NCBI GenBank assembly: GCA_020746835.1
Contig: JAGPNK010000001.1
Coordinates: 310,001-374,000, forward strand
DNA from: Stachybotrys elegans
Taxonomy: Eukaryota; Ascomycota; Sordariomycetes; Hypocreales; Stachybotryaceae
DNA: 64,000 bases
Direction of reading: 5' to 3'
Below are positions 22,372-34,964 of this stretch, in pieces. The stretch's first letter is position 1; every line of letters begins with the position of its first letter. The translations under genes and the position numbers were made by a program. The notes under the pieces were generated by a model, which saw only the letters and a program-made list of their open reading frames with translations, had not been told where the DNA came from and did not search any database.

Positions 22372-25300
22372 TCAATCGAGCGGCTGCTGCTTAAAGAAGG
22401 ATTTACCTCGAAGCCACTTGCGATATGCCTTGTACCTCTTCTTCGGGGCATCCTCTTCCGTGACTGTCAGAGGGTTCTCACCCACCCGGAGAAGCTCGGC
22501 ATAAATGTCAATCTCTTCCTCGGTGCCTGTCACCATGAGCCCTTCGTCGAGCCAGCTGCCATTGATATAGTCCTGGTACTCTGACGCGTCCACGTCGACC
22601 GGGGTATCGCTTGAAACCACCAACGGCAAATTCTGCGGATGCCGTATGTATTGTTCATAGTCTAGAGCTTCCTGCTCCTTCACTGACGGGTTGAGGGAAT
22701 CATGCACTGCCTTGGTAAAGGTCCACTGTGCAGCCTTGGACTTCTCGAGAGCCGTCGGCTTTGCCTTTGTCCCGTCCGCAGTCAAGGCAGCCTGGCGTGT
22801 GGCATCGACAATGGCGCGATTAGCATCCTCTGGCCTATCGTCCGGTGCTCGTTCAGCTGCCGGATGTAGCCATCGCTGGATCCCCATGCCGCGAGGACCT
22901 GCCTTTCCAGCCAATGCAGCGTCATCTTCCCTCGTGGGCGGACGAAGTGAACCTGCAGCACCAGCTGCCGGGACTTCCTTCTTGGCCTTCCCCTTCTCTG
23001 TCTCCACGTCGCCTTCGGTACGTACACGGAAAGGGCTCAGGTCGTATCGACCATCCTGGGTGGATTTTAGTGGGATGTACTTGATGGTCGAGTTCATCTT
23101 GTAGGCGAACACCTTGGGGAAAGATGAAAGGGTCGCTGGTCGATAGTATTCAAGCCAGTAGTCATCGAAAAATTCTACTGGCTGTGACTTGATGGGCTCA
23201 CGAAGTGATACGAGCGGAGGGACGGTCCGCGGCTCAAGATTGGCCGGGTTATACCAATTGATGTAGTTCCTCTTCAGTTTGGCGGACCATTCTCTCGGGC
23301 TGACGTGGTGAAGGTAGTAATCCGTGGCAAGGTCCCAAAGCATCGGCTGACCTTGAGTGAAGATGTAGTTGCCCAAGAACAGATTGTATGCTTCCTGTCT
23401 CTGGTTATCGAGGAATGAGTTGTTGTAGTAGCGTTTGAAGCTTTCAATCATGTCTCGAGAATGGCTGGTCCACTGGTTGATCTTTCGATACGTTTCCATT
23501 GTGTTGACCAGTTGAGATCCGCCATACTGCACGGCAATGGTATCGCCGTGATCGTGCCACATATGCGTAAACAGATTCACCGCGTCGGTGTCGTACTCGA
23601 CCGTCGTCTTCTCTATTATGCCGAGTGCATGAAGTTGAGCCCCAAGGGCGCGCTTGCCAATGACAAACTGCGCGGCATTGGTGCGATCGAGACAATCGAT
23701 GCAGTTGGTCCGTGCAACCCCGTTTTGAGCCGTCGTTGGGCTTGTGATGCCGTCGCCGTTCTGAAAGAAGCCAGTGGTGTTTAGCACCGATTCCGCGATC
23801 AGCTCCAGATTCCCTATGACGTCTCCGCCTCGCACTTTGGATGCCCTGCTCATATCCCAAGCTTTGTGGATGATCTTCTTGTCGGGAGGCAGAAATTGGT
23901 TCAAGTAGTCAATGGCGTGGGTGTATTCTGCAAGCAGCTTCGATTCTCTCGGCGTGCGCTCCTTTGCCTTGATCAAATTGACAGCGTAGATAGGTGCACC
24001 GTATCTCTCGAAGAGGTTGTCGAAGTGAAGGGCTGCGGCTACGTAAAAGGGATCAACCAGGTTGAGTTCAATAGGAGGCCTCGGTGTGACTCCAGTATTA
24101 TCCTGTGTCCAGTATAACGGGATGCTTCCGCGATGTTGAACATAGGATGTGTAGTGCGGATTACAGTACAACTCAGGCCCAGGAGCGTGGAACGAAGTCG
24201 TCACAGACTCGGAGACTATCTGCTCCGTCTCAACATCATTGGCAACATATCCCTTGGCTTTCGTCAGCACCAGAAGCGGCAAAATTAGACAAGAGCTCAG
24301 CTTCCTTTACTCACAAGATCGTTGGCACCTCTCTTGAGAAATCTGGCACCTGCGAAGTAGCGTGATCGACGGGCTATCACTGTGATATGGGCAGTCCGGC
24401 CGTAGATAGACAAGGCTATGACTACTGTTAATAGGCTGCTGCGTCGATGGGAGGCACGAGCTTACCAGCTTGGTCAATGTACCCATGGATAATGGGGCAA
24501 CACCAGTCGTAGGGATCGCGCAGCGCAAGCGCGGCAGGCTGGAGAAGATAGTCGTTCCAAACAAACATTTCATTGAAGTCCTCGCCAGAGGCCGGCAGCA
24601 TGCCTTTGGAAAGGGCATCGCGTTCGCGAGAAATGTTATGCTGAAGAGTCCGGGTGACGTCGTATGAATAGCTGTAATAGAAGGACTTTGTTAAATCGAG
24701 GTTGTTGAGAATGGCAAGAAAGCGTTGTTCCTCTGTATTTCGAGTGTCTGGCTTGGACCGTCCAGGGCTCAACGGTACCAGTTCTGTCCCTTCTATTTGA
24801 TAGATGTAATGGCCACCCACCATGGCAACAGTACTCTTCTTGGTGATGAGCAGCATGTAGTATGGACCAGTGAACTTGATGAATCCAAGCAGACCCCAGG
24901 TCGTACACCGCAGCTTGATCCCGCCAGTTCCGCGGTTGCCGTCATCTATAGCATCAAGGAGCTGGTTTATCTCGGTAAGACTATACACGATCTTGTCGTC
25001 GGTCATGTTCAGCTCGGCAGAGTCGGCAGTTCGATCGATCTTGAGTATCCGGTATCGCTTCTCGCTTACGTCCACCCCAACGATGTAATATCTGCTGGCC
25101 GTCTCATAGAGACTAAACTTGTGCATCTTGTAGACCAGGCAGTCGGTAACCACGTTGCTCACGGCGGCAGCGGCGGTTGTAGCTGTTGGTACTCTCGCCG
25201 AGGATTCGGGGCTCTGCGTTCGGACAAAGGGCTTGGGGATCGATGGCTCCTCGTCATCGATGTCGCCGTTGGCGCTCCGTCCAGTGCCGCCCCGGATGGA

Positions 25301-25417
25301 GGATCCGGCGACCTCGTGAGAAAGTACACTGGCAGCATCATGGTCCTGAAGCGACGGGAAGGCTGGAGAGCTGGCCCTCGATTCTGGCGGGTATCCCTCG
25401 GGGGCTGCCACCGACAT
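22372..25417 (-). CDS. fig4: Polyphosphoinositide phosphatase Fig4 (SAC domain)
   Basis: Three exons, 25417-24466, 24424-24315 and 24252-22372, predict 980 residues. Intron 1 is very short (41 bases); intron 2 ends in CCAAG. Fig4 removes the 5-phosphate of PI(3,5)P2 on vacuole/endosome membranes and acts with Fab1 and Vac14. Residues 90-330 are the SAC N-terminal lobe ([20 protein letters not shown]). [20 protein letters not shown] and [12 protein letters not shown], split by intron 2, lead into the catalytic core. The CX5R(T) active site is intact: [17 protein letters not shown] Fig4-type C-terminal half follows ([20 protein letters not shown]). A Ser/Glu-rich N-terminal 90 residues is probably disordered. 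Confidence 0.96.
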
Positions 25418-26018
25418 GCTTCTGCCGAGCTGCCTGTCCAGACGACACGGGTAGTTTGAGGAGTGGATTTAGATGTTACATCCCATGAGGTGCTTTGAAG
25501 CACAGCTGGATCGCGCAAAGTCCGAAAGGTTGATGGGGATGGGCAGTTAACAGTGACGTGATGCGATTCCCGTGACCAGTGGAGCCTGGCATGTGCTTGC
25601 GCTGGCTCTCCATAATCCTCTTTCCACCGTGCACTGGCACACGCAATTAACCAAATAACATTAACACCGCCAGCGGTCTCGCAAAAGCACCGTTTTTTTC
25701 TTCTTCGTCTTCTTTTTTATTTTAATTTCCTTTTATGGAATATGCATTTCGGGTCACGAAAGGGTATTCGCCTCTCAACATGCTATCTACACAGTTTCGC
25801 TTCCGAGCCTACTCTTGGACAACTTGGGATCGCAGCAATATGGGGATTAACAACGTGTGTTGCCTCAATATAATCCCCCGCAAAAGGTCTTGCTTGAGTA
25901 CTAAATATGCAATAAGGATTGTGGTACATGTCTTGGGTAATCTGCACCCGCTCTAACAATACTATGACAGCGGATTTGTCTTATCAACGCTTGTCCCTGG
26001 TAATTCCACGCTGTTGGT
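25418..26018. other. Intergenic: upstream of fig4, downstream of gea
   Basis: About 600 bases. A T-rich tract sits near 25692-25735. No gene, RNA structure or repeat was recognised. Confidence 0.4.
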
Positions 26019-29000
26019 CTACTCCTCTGTCGCGTTCTCCGCTGAATCTTCCTTTGGCTTATTCGTCGCCTGCTCCTCAACACCGTCCGGCAGGACTTCG
26101 CCCTTGAGGTCAGGGAGGAAGCGATCAATGCGTTTCCATGTCTCCGTCCATATACCCTCCTTGGACGGATCTGTTTGGGGATGTACGAGGGAGCCGCTGC
26201 TGTTCATAAAGAGGACGACATTCTTCAGATTCTCCCGAACTGCCTCGTCCTAAACTATTGTTAGTCGACCTGGGAAATGCTGATACTATGTCACTCCCTT
26301 GGGGGCTATGGCTTACCAAGCTATCTCCTTGACCACTGTTCATCAGGCGATCCATGATGTCAATGATCTTAAGCCAGAGGTCCAGCATACCATCCCATTC
26401 TGTCAGCAGTACCAAGTACTGCAGAAAGACCTTGCAAAGGAGTGAGGCGGCCTGCACTCGCATCTCGCTCATGCCATCCCGATCAGAGGAGAAGACCTCC
26501 GGCTTAAGGAGGCGAAGAATGAGTGGGAAAAGGACCTTGTCGAATATCGCAGTCCACTCCTTCGGGTCGCTGCAAATCAACTCTGAATCCAGGAGTGTGC
26601 GCTGCAAGGCCGAGAATGCGAGCTGACGCACTTCGCGGCAGGGGTTCGTGCACTGTGAGATCAGTGCTTGGAAGATGGGAAGCCAGTATGCTGACCAAGC
26701 TGGTGCAAAAGTTAGCAGTGTGCAGGACTCTTCAATCAGACTAGCAAACCTTCGCTACTCTCCAGGTGCGATTGTTGCATGAGCTGGGGGATCCGGGCTG
26801 TCATGTTTACGAGAATATTGACAGCCTTGCAAGCCCTGCTGACTGCTTGGTTCTCGCTGCAACACAATTAGTAACAATTATTTCCCTCGCTGGCTGAAAG
26901 GCCACCGACCTTTTGGTCTGTTTATTGCCTGCGTCGGACTTGCGCGGGCCAGTCTCCGACTTGGGCTCGGTTACCGGAACTGGCACAGATGCGGCAGAGG
27001 CAAAGTCATTCAGCAAGGAGATGGCTGCTTCGTAGTTATCAGCAATGATCGCCGACGGGGATCCCGTCGTTCCCTTTTCTAGGATCTCGAAAACCCGAGA
27101 CATGGCGTTGGGGTTTCTTGTCAGTGCGCGAAGTATAGCCCAGAAATCCGGCGAGGTCATCATCTCGCTTCTCAGAGGACCCGGCTCATCTATGCAGATA
27201 GAAAGACCCTCCAGTATGAGGTCGGATCCTTTGGCAAGAACGTCTGGTGGCAGGCTGGAGATTGTGTGAAGCAAAAATGGCACATTTGCGAAATCGTGAT
27301 CCTTTCAAGCATCAATACTTGCAACGGGGAGAGAAAAGGACGGGGTTCAACTCACATAGCTCGTTTTCAAGACCTTTAGAGCATAAAATGTGGCTCTGGT
27401 AAGCGTAATGACATGCCAATGGCTTGCGTCACGCAAAACGCCTTGGAGCCCATCGAAAACAGCTTTACCCATGCTGGCGACAGAATCTGCATCTCTGGTT
27501 GCCAGGAGAGTACAGAACTCGAGAATGTAAACGACGGCAGGGTCATACTTTGATAGGGATGAGCCCGCACCGACGTTGTGGCCATTTGCATGGGGAGAGG
27601 GCATGGTCTCTTGTTTCATGCTTATGACAGTAGTCTGGTCATCATCTGGAAGCTGAGCCAGGAGGCTATCGACCAGCTCAGACGCTGCTGACGCAGGAAG
27701 ATTGCTGCGAGTTGTCAGTACAGCTGAGGCGCAAAGGGAATAATAGATTGCTTACGCTATGTTGTCGAAGACGACGTCCATCTCACAGGACTTGATGCAA
27801 TCCACTGTACAGAGCGTGCTTTCCAATTCCTCATCAGACGGCTCGGGAGGGTCATCCGCAGCGTAGCTGGAGATGTAAGACGTGAAGGCGGAAAAGAAGC
27901 CCGATTCAGGGGCTCTGGTCGCTCTGTCAATGACTTGAGAAGGGGTCTGAAGGGGAATAGGTGGAATAGGCAATGCTGGTAAGCCAGATGCAGAGAACGA
28001 AGGAATAAGCGAGTTAACGAAGAGATGAAGCCAGATACGGATAACCTGCGGACGGTGAGCATCTTGACAAGTTCAAGGTTTCCATGTGTACTTACGTGTT
28101 TCCAGCTGTTCTTCATGACTCTCTCACTGCCAGTGACGACTCGGAAAAGAACGAGCGTCGCAAGCTGAGCACGGAAATCCCGACCCAACTTAACTGCGAG
28201 CTCGCTGACCATGACACTGCCGTCGCCCGCCTGTACCTCTGTATTCAAGGAGGTGCTAAACGGCGTTGTTGTTGAGAGTGTTGTCATGTAGCTTAGACAG
28301 TAGATGATCTGATCGAGTGCCTCTGTGTTGTTGTACCTGGCGGCAATACGAGCACACTCATCGAAGCCACTGACAACCCTCACAAAAACAGCATCATCGG
28401 TCGCTGACATGAAGACGTATGACAGAGTCGACACAATGGGCCTCCACGTAGTAGCGAACATGTCAGCATCATAGATGTTGGTGTCGCATAGAATAAGATC
28501 ACCAGCAGTCTCGGCCTTCAACAGCAGCTCTCGCCAAGCGTAGTCAAAGGCGTGTTGATTATCATGCTCATCCGGTAGGATAATCTCGTTTGATTTGATG
28601 GACTCATAGATGTCCTGGAGATATTGTGGAGAGAAGTTCTCGCCATTGTTTTGTCCCCGAAGGTTGCGAGAGAAATCCTCAAGAGTCATCCTCTTGATGG
28701 TTTTGACGTTGGGATTATGCTGATCAGTGTTGAGAAGAATGATGGCATAGGTCAAGATGAATGCAGCATCCTTGTCTGCCACTTCCTCAGGGTTGACAGC
28801 ACAAAACTTCTCCGAGAATGACTCCACAATCGCAGCGATCAACTGTGCTTCACCTGGCAGTCGGAACGACTCGAGCAGCATTCGTAGGGCATCATCCACA
28901 CGTTTTCCCGAAAAGTCAAAGAGGTTCATGAATGCTTCTAGAATGCGCTCGTTGCCCTTCTTGGACAAAAAGTCACCAAGCACAGCCTTGGACAACCGAG

Positions 29001-31097
29001 ATGTTCCCTTCAAAAACTTGGCCACCTGAACAGGGTCTTGGGCATTGGCTATAATGCCTTGCGCCTCCAGATATGCCAGGCCGTTCTTTGGCTTCTCGTT
29101 AAACTTGTTGGCACCCTTGATGATGCTCTTCTTTCGCTGCCGTCGCTCCTTGAGCAACTCTGGATCCGGGTAGCCTTCGTATTGTGGCGCATCGTCGAGT
29201 CGCTCAGCAACGAATTGTATGAACCGAAGTAAAGCATCAAGACAGAGAGGAGGGACGCTGGTAGTGCTCCAAGTGGCGGAGTCAGGGAGCGCATTGCGAG
29301 ACAGCAATCCAATCATGTCTTCGCAAAGATCGGCGCGATCCTCGTCGCAATCGTAGTTCACGAAAAGCTCGGTGACAAATGTCGGCATTCGAGACAAAAC
29401 ACCGATGCTCTCGACCATTGCCTGTCGAGCATCGGGTTTACGAGCCCCTCCCTCGAGGCCGAGCTTCTGTCGGTCTTGGACAGGTACTGGGGTTGCGCGG
29501 CCACTGCTCGGCTGAGATGGCTGCGGCTGTTTAACCAGCTTGGGCGTCTGGGGAATTCCAGCATAGAGCGAAGGATCGATTCCAGGTTCCCGGGGTATTT
29601 CCACGTTGGGATGAAGACAAGCAACCAAGTATGACAAGAATAGCTCTTGCTGAAGCTTCAACACGCCACGGCACGTCGCAAGCAAGGTACCTGCGACTAT
29701 CAAGGATTCTTGGAGTATAGCCATGCTATCGGATCGGACAAGTTGGAATAAGTAGCAGCACAAGCGATCTTCTGCAATGCTTGCCAGTGCAGGGTGACGC
29801 GCAATAAAGGGCCCCGAGACCTCAAAGGCCACATGGATGATACGCAATGCCATGACACGCATCGTGTCTGTATGTTGGCGGTCATTGGGGTCCAAAAAGT
29901 TGACCAAAACCCGGAAGAGCTCGCGCACTGATGGCAAGGAGTAGGGTCGAAGATCCAGCGACTCACTATCATCGCTTGGTTCGTTGATAGTCTCGTCTGC
30001 ATTGTCGGGCTCGGGTGCGGCGTCTTCGCCGGTGCTGGGAGGCTCTGCTTGGGCTTGGGATTCATCCGAGGGGGGTTCAACAGGCACAGGGACTGGGTTC
30101 TTCGGGTTGTCCTCCATCGTAACCTCGTTGCGCATCGTCTGATCGAGAGCCTCGGAGTCGCTGCCAGCTTCGACTTCGAGATGTTTGACGTCCTCGAAGA
30201 TGATTTGGCACATTCTAACCATGGCAGCCTCGGCTGTCCTGCGAAGGACAGGAGAGAAGCGAGGCTGAGAGCAGATGGCCAAGCCACGCCCCATCATGTC
30301 GCAGACACTCTCATCGCTAAGAATGTCCCCTCCAGGACCAGACATCATATCCTCCATAAGGTGTAGGATCATGAGGAGAACCACCTCACCCTGCGCCGAG
30401 TCGCTCACATCGAACTGGCAGTGCGTCACTGCAGCCGAGAGAGATTGCATAGCTAGAGCAAACCGAGGCGATTCCGGGCAGACGAATCCATAGGCCAAAA
30501 ACTTCCTCAATGCCCCGAGGGCTAATATTGTTATGGGGGCCGCAGTTCCTTTGGCTTGGATGATGTGCAGGAAGGGTGTAAGAAGCGTCAGGGCGTCGAA
30601 GGAATGGATGTCTGTATGATGGTCAGAGCAGCTTTGTGGGAAGGACCCGGGGAATTCGTACCTTTGATTCCAGCAATATCATGCCGCAGCTTGCCGAAAC
30701 CAGAGATCAATGGGTTGTCCTGCATACTCTTGCCCTTCTGGCCCCGAAGACCCCAACGATTAACGAGGGCATCCTCCGCTGCGCCTCCGTCACCCGTCTC
30801 CGACGTGTGCTTGCCACGGCTCCTTCTGCCTATGCTAGACGGGCCTAGCTGTATAGGGTTCGGGTTGCCACCTAGGATGGCAGAGACGGACGAATGTGGC
30901 GAGCGCGCATGCTTCTGGATGGCCGATGTGATGGATATGCATTCGGATATGACGAGCGACACGGGGTCCACGGCGACAGAGACCGGGCGGCTTCGGTATT
31001 GCATTCTCGGGGCGTCGTCTCTGGACGACCCGCGCATCATAGAGTCGGCTTGAGGCGATGCCTCCATGACGCTGGAAGGTAGGACATTGCGGCTCAT
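26019..31097 (-). CDS. gea1: Golgi Arf guanine nucleotide exchange factor Gea1/Gea2 (GBF1 type, SEC7 domain)
   Basis: Eight exons: 31097-30662, 30611-28096, 28045-27756, 27704-27356, 27301-26910, 26856-26750, 26699-26317 and 26249-26019, closing in frame as 1567 residues, a normal size for the family. The protein activates Arf1 on early Golgi membranes for COPI traffic. N-terminal DCB region: RWGLRGQKGKSMQDNPLISG, then LTLLTPFLHIIQAKGTAAP. HUS region: LRIIHVAFEVSGPF. SEC7 domain about 650-830: KRVDDALRMLLESFRLPGEA with the catalytic glutamate finger Glu733, then TYAIILLNTDQHNPNVK. The GBF1 and GNOM proteins have Met where this one has Leu771. HDS domains follow, including EWTAIFDKVLFPLILRLLKP and LMNSGQGDSL. 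Two acceptors are AAG-like. The start is the first ATG with a long open exon behind it. Confidence 0.96.
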
Positions 31098-32059
31098 GTT
31101 CTTTGAGCGTCGAGGACAAGTGTGCCTGTTGGCGATAGGAGAGACAGGCACTTTGGACCGGCTGCTGAGCTCAGAATGCGCAAATTTGAAAGGATATTGG
31201 AATAGAAGGTGTGAGCGCTATTATCTCGGGCCCAGCACGAGTGATTATTCGTAGTTTGCGGTGCTGTGGCAGCCTCAAGAAGAGGCCAGTCGATAACTTC
31301 GATTGCCTGACAGGTAGTACTGAAGCTCCCCTTTGCAGTACCTGTCACTCTGGCACTTTGGCTAACAAGCATGTCTGATTGGCCAGTGGGCTCCGAATTC
31401 GTGACTACTAAGCATGGCTGGGTTATCGATACGGCGACCCAAGTTGGCAGGCACTGTGGACTAACCTACAGCCAGCCTTAGTCCCTACATTGAGAGATAG
31501 AGTTCTGGCTCGTGCCTTCTGACATGGTATGATGGACTTTATCATTCGTGAGGCTGCGAATACGTACCGACATTGATATATTCAAGGAAGGTGTACAGGA
31601 AATTGTTTTATTATCCTAGTCGAGAGAATACTTATACATGATATGGGCGAAACTTGTATTGATTCAACTACCTATTTGACGGAGGAATCAATACCCCCCC
31701 AGGAGAATAACCGAAAATAGCTGAGGGCTACCGCTTAAGCAGTTCGTTTGAGAAATCTTCGTTGGTGAGCAATTAGCGAGTAAAATTCCTACCACGCGAA
31801 ATTGAAAAGGCAATGACCGTGCTCTATGTTGTAGCATTATACAGATCCTCCTCGTGAGAGGCAGTAGGCACCTACAGGCCTAGTAAAGGCATACTCGAGA
31901 CCAGGAATATCCAACTAGGAGACCCTGGAAAGAACCCGAGCATCTTGACCTCATCTTCTCCAAACGCCTTAATGACCATAACGCCATGAACAACTCTGTT
32001 GCTGCCTGTCCATCGGAACCAAATGCCAGCACAGACAAAGACAGTTCAAGAAGCTGCTC
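31098..32059. promoter_or_regulatory. Intergenic: gea promoter and anp1 3' flank
   Basis: About 960 bases. The first 400 hold the gea promoter, including an imperfect inverted repeat (GACAGGTA...CAGTACCTGTC, 31309-31346). The remainder, AT-richer, is probably the 3' flank of anp1. No gene recognised. Confidence 0.45.
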
Positions 32060-33716
32060 CTATGAGGCATCACGCCCAGCAGCATCCGCAGCCTTAGCCG
32101 CAGCCCCTTGTCCGGGGGTGGCGGGGTCCTCAGTTGAGCCACCGCTTTGTTCTCCCGCCTGCTTTGCCTCCTTTTGTCCTTCCTGATTTTGCATCTCTTG
32201 CTTATCCTTTTCCCATTGACTATTGGCTTCACCAAACTCGTCCTTCATCTTCTGCTCCTGTGCCTTCTTCTCCTCCTCCTCCTTCTCCCGTGCTAGCCTC
32301 TCCTGCTCCATCTCCTGGTAAATAAGTTAGTGATGCACGCAGCGTAGGTTGATACTGAAAGCGTACCTCCATATGGCGAATATCATCGACACTGGGTTCA
32401 TACAAATGCCAGATCACATAGTGTGGCAAGCCCACTACCGAGTATTGCATTCTTCTTGCCATCTGCTTCCATATCAGCTTGCGAACGAGGTGTGGGTAAG
32501 CAGCCTGTTATATGTACCTTGCCAAAGCCTTCGGTCTCTGCGTGTTTTTGGAAACTGAAGGCTGGGAAATGCACGCCGGTTCGAAAGACCTTTGCCTTTG
32601 CGAGGATGCTCACACCACCCACGCCGTCTATTTCCATTTCCATGTCTGGGTCGCCGTAGGGGTCTCTGAGATAGGCCAGATGTGGCCGCCACGTAGCGTA
32701 TTCGGCATATCCTTCGACGATAACCGCATCCTCGTCCAATGTGTCGGCCAATGCCAGAGCGGTTTCAGACTCCTGCCAGGAATTCAAGTCGTATGGCTGC
32801 TCGCCTCCCAGCCAATCAGGCAATGGTCGCCAGACGTCTGCAAAATAGTAAGCGACCCAGACTACGGTAAGCGCAGAGTTCAGCACGTACTAGGAACTAT
32901 GACATCCTTGTTGTGCCTCATAAGGTCCTCGAGGATGGTGAAGGGAGCTGTTTCCACGTCGACGTCACGCCAGTACACCCAGGAATGATAGGGCCGAAGT
33001 GCTGCGCTCAGGAGCCAGTTTCTCGCTTGCGCCATAAGCTTCCTGCGACTTGCTTGCGCAGCAAATCCGTGCCGACTCTCAACGTCTTGGTTGACCTTTT
33101 GACCAAAATCCTTCTCTATGATGGATATCTCGCCGTATGGCTGCTTGGGGTCTTCGTCTGCTTGTATCCTCTCTAGGTTCTCCGAAAGCACCTCCAGGGT
33201 TCTGTCTTTGGAATCCGACACCAGGAAAGCGAGATCGATCAGATTGTGAGGGTAGGTGAAGTTCCGAAGATGCGAGAAGAACATGGCCAGATGAGGCTCG
33301 GCGTCACGGAGGGGGACACATAGCAGAATCCTCTCCTCCCGTTCCCAACCGCGGGCCGTACCTTGCACATTCGTCAAGTCATAGTATCGCACAGTTTCCA
33401 ACTCGATGCCGCCTCCGGTTGACAGGAGTCCAAAGGAGACGAGGGAGGCCACAGAGCTCGTCGGCCAGAGCCAGATTATAAAGATGAAAAAGGCGACGAG
33501 AACAGCGCCTAGTCGGATGAAGAGCTTTCTGCGACGTCGTTGGGCGGGAATCGAGGCTCGGGGCTGGAATCTATCAGGTCAAGGAGCATTAGCATACAGC
33601 CCAGTTGGAGAATCAAACGCCGGTGGCTCCGACACCTACCTGTGAGGCGAAATGTCGAACGTGTTTGAGCGAGGGTACCCATTCGAGTAGCTGCTTGCTT
33701 GATGCCGAGGCATCAT
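32060..33716 (-). CDS. anp1: Mannan polymerase II subunit Anp1-type alpha-1,6-mannosyltransferase (GT62)
   Basis: Five exons, 33716-33640, 33570-32891, 32837-32518, 32462-32367 and 32314-32060, predict 475 residues (or 474 from the second of two adjacent ATGs). Type II Golgi membrane protein: a short cytosolic tail with RRRRK, then a membrane segment at about 42-61. The GT62 domain follows: ILLCVPLRDAEPHLAMFF, NLIDLAFLVSDSKDRTLE, and HSWVYWRDVDVE, where the D-x-D binds metal and GDP-mannose. Then VWRPLPDWLGGEQPYDLNSW, GGVSILAKAKVFRTGVHFP and QYSVVGLPHYVIWHLYEPS. The last 85 residues are a Glu/Lys/Gln-rich coiled coil with an Ala/Gly-rich end, as in Anp1 rather than Mnn9 or Van1. It extends N-glycan outer chains (mannan backbone) together with partner subunits. 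Confidence 0.94.
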
Positions 33717-34499
33717 CTTGCCGAGCAGATCAAAGAACGTAATTCATCAAGTAGAGCTGTGCATGCGCCTGGTATGATGCGCCTGATCGGTATGGTCGTG
33801 TCGAGTCTGTCGGAGGGGCTGCCCCAATTGTATCAACAACGATCCCGCTGGCTTCGCGTCTTGTGTAGATGTGGCGAGTGAAATGCCTATTGCTGCGATG
33901 CGGTTTCTAGACTTGGAACATGGGCATGTGAAGGAGGCCAATCGACTTTGCTGTTCGGAACACCTAAGGCGTATGAAGGAAAAGGGATGGATGGCAGCTT
34001 GGAAATTGAGACCCCTGCAATGGAGAACACCAAGGTATCCACCCGCATACATGACATGTCCATGGTACCTTCTACACTGTAAGCGGAGTTGCATGTCTCG
34101 CATCCCAGACAGAGTACCTGATACTTGATCCCGGATTAAGCCTCTCGACCCGCCTTCACAAGCTCATTCGGCCACTTCATCCACATCATCACATATAGGT
34201 CCTACCTCAGCTCTGGTGTCAGAACAGAGGATGGGTTTGGAAAGCTCCCGGATCCAGACCTTCCCTTTATCCTGGCAAGCGACTGAATTCCCAATCTCGG
34301 TTTACGAAGACTCCATTGAAACAAGCAGGGAGGAATCCATATACCAAAATCACCCTCAGACTTGTGCACATGCTTGGAGGGAAAACATTGGAGACGTGCG
34401 ATGGAAGGGCACTGGCGCTGGCTATCACGGACATCACAGTCTACGAATCTAGTGTTCAGCCTTCAACTAACCTACGCATTCAGCCGAAGGAGCGGGATT
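33717..34499. other. Intergenic: anp1 promoter and downstream flank of the snoRNA host
   Basis: No protein gene. The right half may hold further exons of the minus-strand non-coding gene (see 34500-35400), since no end can be set. A TGTGATGTCC stretch and a CTGAG about 85 bases later on the minus strand could mark one more C/D-like element, but boxes are poor. Confidence 0.3.
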
Positions 34500-34765
34500 G
34501 GCCAATGTAAACAGCGGGAAAGGGACAGGTTCTAAATCTTCGTGACCGGTTAGCGGAGAGCAGTCAAAGGGTGACGAATCAAATAGACTAAGAAGACACA
34601 ACTCAGAAAGCCAGTTTACTCAGTCATTGTGGTCGGCCCGAACTAGCCAACCCTTCAAAACGAAGAGCCAGCAGCCCAGACACTGGAGCCGAATCATGCT
34701 CCGAAGAACAACTCCACATCCCATCATAGCAAGGCATGATGCCGTGCTAAGGAGCGGGAGGACGG

Positions 34766-34822
34766 CTTGACCTCAATGAAGTCGTTGAATGGATAGAACT
34801 TGTTTCATCATCGCGGGTCAAG
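34766..34822 (-). ncRNA. Candidate box C/D-like snoRNA (intron C)
   Basis: A 7-bp terminal stem (CTTGACC at one end, GGTCAAG at the other) encloses a box C ATGATGA (34811-34805). The expected CTGA box D is replaced by TTGA next to the closing stem. The target could not be identified. The short length (57 bases) and the deviant box D make this a candidate only. Confidence 0.35.
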
Positions 34823-34964
34823 GAGATGTTACGAATAGTAACTTACCAGGAGGTTCTTGGCACATTGTTCGTGTGCTGTTTGGATATGGAGGAGCTGACC
34901 TGTCAGAATGCTCGGTTAGCCTTGAGCCGACACATGAATCTGAAGAAAGACGGTGTTTGATGCA

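Noticed and set aside
34600..34740. Possible H/ACA snoRNA in host intron C (stem GGTTGGC/GCCGACC followed by ACAATG)
   Set aside because: The ACA directly follows a short stem with no room for a pseudouridylation pocket; kept only as a remark in the intron C finding.
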